Shown here: positions 62,169 through 64,000 of the stretch, piece by piece
Layout: each line of letters starts with the position of its first letter
Numbering within the stretch: position 1 is the first letter of the stretch
Assembly (NCBI RefSeq): GCF_900289045.1
Contig: NZ_LT985188.1
Span: forward strand, 1,736,001-1,800,000
From: Micropruina glycogenica
GTDB taxonomy: Bacteria > Actinomycetota > Actinomycetes > Propionibacteriales > Propionibacteriaceae
Length of the DNA: 64,000 bases
Direction: 5' to 3'
Notes under the pieces: model-generated
Database searches by the model: none
What the model saw: only the letters and a program-made list of their open reading frames with translations
Told to the model about the DNA's origin: nothing
Program-made: the position numbers and the translations under genes

Positions 62169-62638
62169 CCGGCAAGGCTCTGGTGCTGCGCGTGGTGGGC
62201 AGCGTCGCGCTCGGCACCGTGCTGGCCATCACCGGCGTTCTGGACGCCACCCACGCGGCCCTGCTCGCCCTGCTGCTGCTCGCCGCGCTGCTGCTGAGCG
62301 CCCGGATGATCGACGACTACGAACCCGTCTGGCCCGCTCGGCAGAGCCCGATGCGGGCCGGCGGCCGCGCCGTGGTGAGCGACCTCTCGTGGCAGGTGTT
62401 CGACCACAGCCGGCGGGTGGACGCCGCCGTCGCCGACCGTGTGCACCGCCTCGCGGTCGCCCGGCTGGCCGTGCTGGGCATCGACGCCACCGACCCCGCG
62501 CAATGGCCGGAGGTCGAACGGCGACTGGGCCCCGCGATCGCGTCCGGCCTGGCCCACGACGAGCGCCCCACGGCGCGCACCCTGCAACTCTGGCTCGACG
62601 CGATCGACCGGCTGAGCGACGAAAGGACCACGCGATGA
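62165..62638 (+). CDS. membrane protein of the MoxR operon
   Basis: 157 residues, GTG start: two adjacent hydrophobic segments (about 8-25 and 28-45), then a soluble helical part (FDHSRRVDAAVADRVHRLAVARL). Such a gene between DUF4129 and MoxR is usual in actinobacteria; function unknown. Overlaps moxR by 4 bp. Confidence 0.75.
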   Translation: MTGKALVLRVVGSVALGTVLAITGVLDATHAALLALLLLAALLLSARMIDDYEPVWPARQSPMRAGGRAVVSDLSWQVFDHSRRVDAAVADRVHRLAVARLAVLGIDATDPAQWPEVERRLGPAIASGLAHDERPTARTLQLWLDAIDRLSDERTTR

Positions 62639-63609
62639 CGCACGACCCCCTCACTGTTGCCGAGGTGGCTCGACTCGGCGACGCGATTCTGGCCGAGGTC
62701 GGCACCGCGGTGGTGGGCATGGACGACCCGCTGCGCATCGCCCTGGCCACCGTGCTGGCCGGTGGCCACGTGTTGTTCGAAGATGTGCCGGGCACCGGCA
62801 AGACCCTGGCCGCCCGCAGCCTCGCCACCACCCTGGGCCTCGATTTCGCCAGGCTGCAATGCACCCCCGACCTGCTGCCCAGCGACGTCACCGGGTCGAG
62901 CGTGTGGGATCCGGAGCGCCGTGATTTCGTGTTTCGGCCCGGCCCGGTGTTCACCGGCCTGTTCCTGGCCGACGAAATCAACCGCACCGCCCCCAAGACC
63001 CAATCGGCGCTCCTCGAAGCGATGGCCGAACGGCAGGTCACCGTCGAGGGCGTCAGCCGTGCGCTGCCGCAACCGTTTCACGTGATGGCGACCTCGAACC
63101 CCGTCGAGTACGAGGGCACCTACCCGTTGCCTGAAGCCCAACTCGACCGGTTCATGGTGCGGCTCGCGGTCGGCTACCCCACCGGCGCCGGCGAGCGCGA
63201 GGTGCTCACCCGGCGAATCGCCCGGCAGCAGGAGGCTGCGCCGGTGCGTCAGGTAGTCGAGGCGAGCACCGTGCTGGCCATGCAGGGCGGCGTCGAAGCC
63301 CTTGACGTCGACCCCGACGTGGTCGGCTACTGCGTCGACCTGGTGGCCGCGACCCGCAACCATCCGGCGCTCGAGGTCGGCGCTTCGCCGCGTGGTTCGC
63401 AGAACCTGATGCTGCTGGCCCGTGCCGTCGCCGTGCTCGAGGGCCGCGAACTGGTGCTGCCCGAAGACGTCAAGCAGGTCGCGGTGCCGGTGTTGGCCCA
63501 CCGGCTGACCCTGACCGCGACGTCGTGGGCGTCCGGGCGCCGCCCCGAAGATGTGGTCACCGGGCTACTGGCCTCGGTGCCGACGCCGTCCACCGTTCGG
63601 CAGGGCTGA
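62635..63609 (+). CDS. MoxR-family AAA+ ATPase
   Basis: 324 residues: Walker A EDVPGTGKT (about 49-57), Walker B LFLADEINRTAPKTQSALLEAMAER (about 104-128), sensor 1 ATSNPVEYEGTYPLPEAQLDRF and a C-terminal lid with SPRGSQNLMLLARA. A chaperone-like ATPase that with DUF58 (and often VWA) partners matures or inserts cofactors in client proteins. TGATG coupling to the DUF58 gene. Confidence 0.93.
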   Translation: MTHDPLTVAEVARLGDAILAEVGTAVVGMDDPLRIALATVLAGGHVLFEDVPGTGKTLAARSLATTLGLDFARLQCTPDLLPSDVTGSSVWDPERRDFVFRPGPVFTGLFLADEINRTAPKTQSALLEAMAERQVTVEGVSRALPQPFHVMATSNPVEYEGTYPLPEAQLDRFMVRLAVGYPTGAGEREVLTRRIARQQEAAPVRQVVEASTVLAMQGGVEALDVDPDVVGYCVDLVAATRNHPALEVGASPRGSQNLMLLARAVAVLEGRELVLPEDVKQVAVPVLAHRLTLTATSWASGRRPEDVVTGLLASVPTPSTVRQG

Positions 63610-64000
63610 TGGCCGCCGTCCGCCGGGCCTGGCACGAGGCCGGCCGGCACGAGGCGGCGCTGGTGGCCGGCATCGTGCTGCTGCTGGCCGGGCTGGCGTT
63701 CGGACGGGCCGACGTGGCGCTGCTCGGCCTGCCGGCCATGCTCGGTGCCGTGTTCGCCCGCACCCGGCCCGCCCCGGCACCGCTGCTGGTCGGCGAACAG
63801 CCCGCCGCCGACGAGTCGCTCGACGGCATCACGTCGGCGATTCGCGTCTCGGGCGGCGAGTTGGCCCACGTGCGCGTCACCGCCCCGGGTCACCGCACCA
63901 CCGAGTTCGTCGCCCGGCTGCCGACGCAGGGCGGGCGCACGTTCACCCTCGAACTGGCCTCGCGCCGCACCGGCCCTCAGCGCACCGCCCTGGCAGATGT
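63609..64000 (+). CDS. DUF58-type protein (3' end outside window)
   Basis: 131 residues visible: two closely spaced membrane helices (about 18-50, ALVAGIVLLLAGLAFGRADV) and the start of an exterior domain (IRVSGGELAHVRVTAPGH). The DUF58 signature would lie beyond the edge; the assignment rests on membrane layout and position after moxR. Confidence 0.72.
   Translation, partial: MAAVRRAWHEAGRHEAALVAGIVLLLAGLAFGRADVALLGLPAMLGAVFARTRPAPAPLLVGEQPAADESLDGITSAIRVSGGELAHVRVTAPGHRTTEFVARLPTQGGRTFTLELASRRTGPQRTALAD

Overview
The window is chromosomal DNA from a high-GC actinobacterium, most probably a propionic-acid bacterium (Propionibacteriaceae). The case rests on mycothiol synthesis (mshC), an argCJBD-argR-argH cluster of actinobacterial type, a tetrapyrrole branch leading to both heme and siroheme/B12, an anaerobic C4-dicarboxylate carrier, and a complete sodium-pumping methylmalonyl-CoA decarboxylase operon. 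All assignments come from reading the sequence; no database search was run.

Layout. 1-4.2 kb: cut-off alpha/beta hydrolase, a two-component system and an MFS exporter. 4.4-10.8 kb (minus): argC-J-B-D-R-H, overlapping by 4 bp from argC to argR, with an ArgR-box-like site ahead of argC; argF and argG are absent. 11-17.2 kb: HAD phosphatase, then hemC-hemD fusion, hemB, hemL and a cobA-acetyltransferase fusion. 18-24 kb (minus): infC-rpmI-rplT with an attenuator leader and a probable AUC start, then a TrmH-type methyltransferase and pheS-pheT. 24-35.8 kb: SseB-like protein, hisE/hisG, a GNAT plus N-acylamino-acid racemase/OSBS pair, mshC, uppP, an aldo/keto reductase, an M20 peptidase and a divergent MarR/oxidoreductase pair. 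35.8-37.2 kb: a DDE insertion sequence.

37.3-47.8 kb: a genomic island in the 3' end of tRNA-Leu(GAG). It has 26-bp core direct repeats (attL/attR), matching arm-type repeats at both ends, a decayed integrase and a putative excisionase. Inside, short genes in both orientations (MazEF-like toxin-antitoxin, DUF7674-like, ECF sigma with CU044_5270-like partner, HNH-like, ADP-ribosyltransferase-like, DUF4145-like, HIT and others) are separated by a recurring GCGGCAGA-containing repeat, which looks like a gene-cassette array although no integron integrase or canonical attC is visible.

47.8-58.4 kb: a zone of gene decay (chimeric PIN toxin, headless secreted-protein remnant, back-to-back SDR and NRAMP remnants, frameshifted cupin, UPF0158 fragments) around intact M20, Dcu and mmdA-oadG-mmdC-mmdB genes. 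58.4-59.8 kb: an IS110-family element inserted in the middle of a dispersed repeat; its non-coding left end carries guide-like stretches matching both halves of the reconstructed target, as expected of a bridge RNA. 59.9-64 kb: aldo/keto reductase, immunity-like protein and the start of a DUF4129-MoxR-DUF58 operon.

At least three families of short dispersed repeats run through the window. They supply stop codons to several genes and have been translated into a C-terminal tail of ArgB and an internal insertion of HemL.
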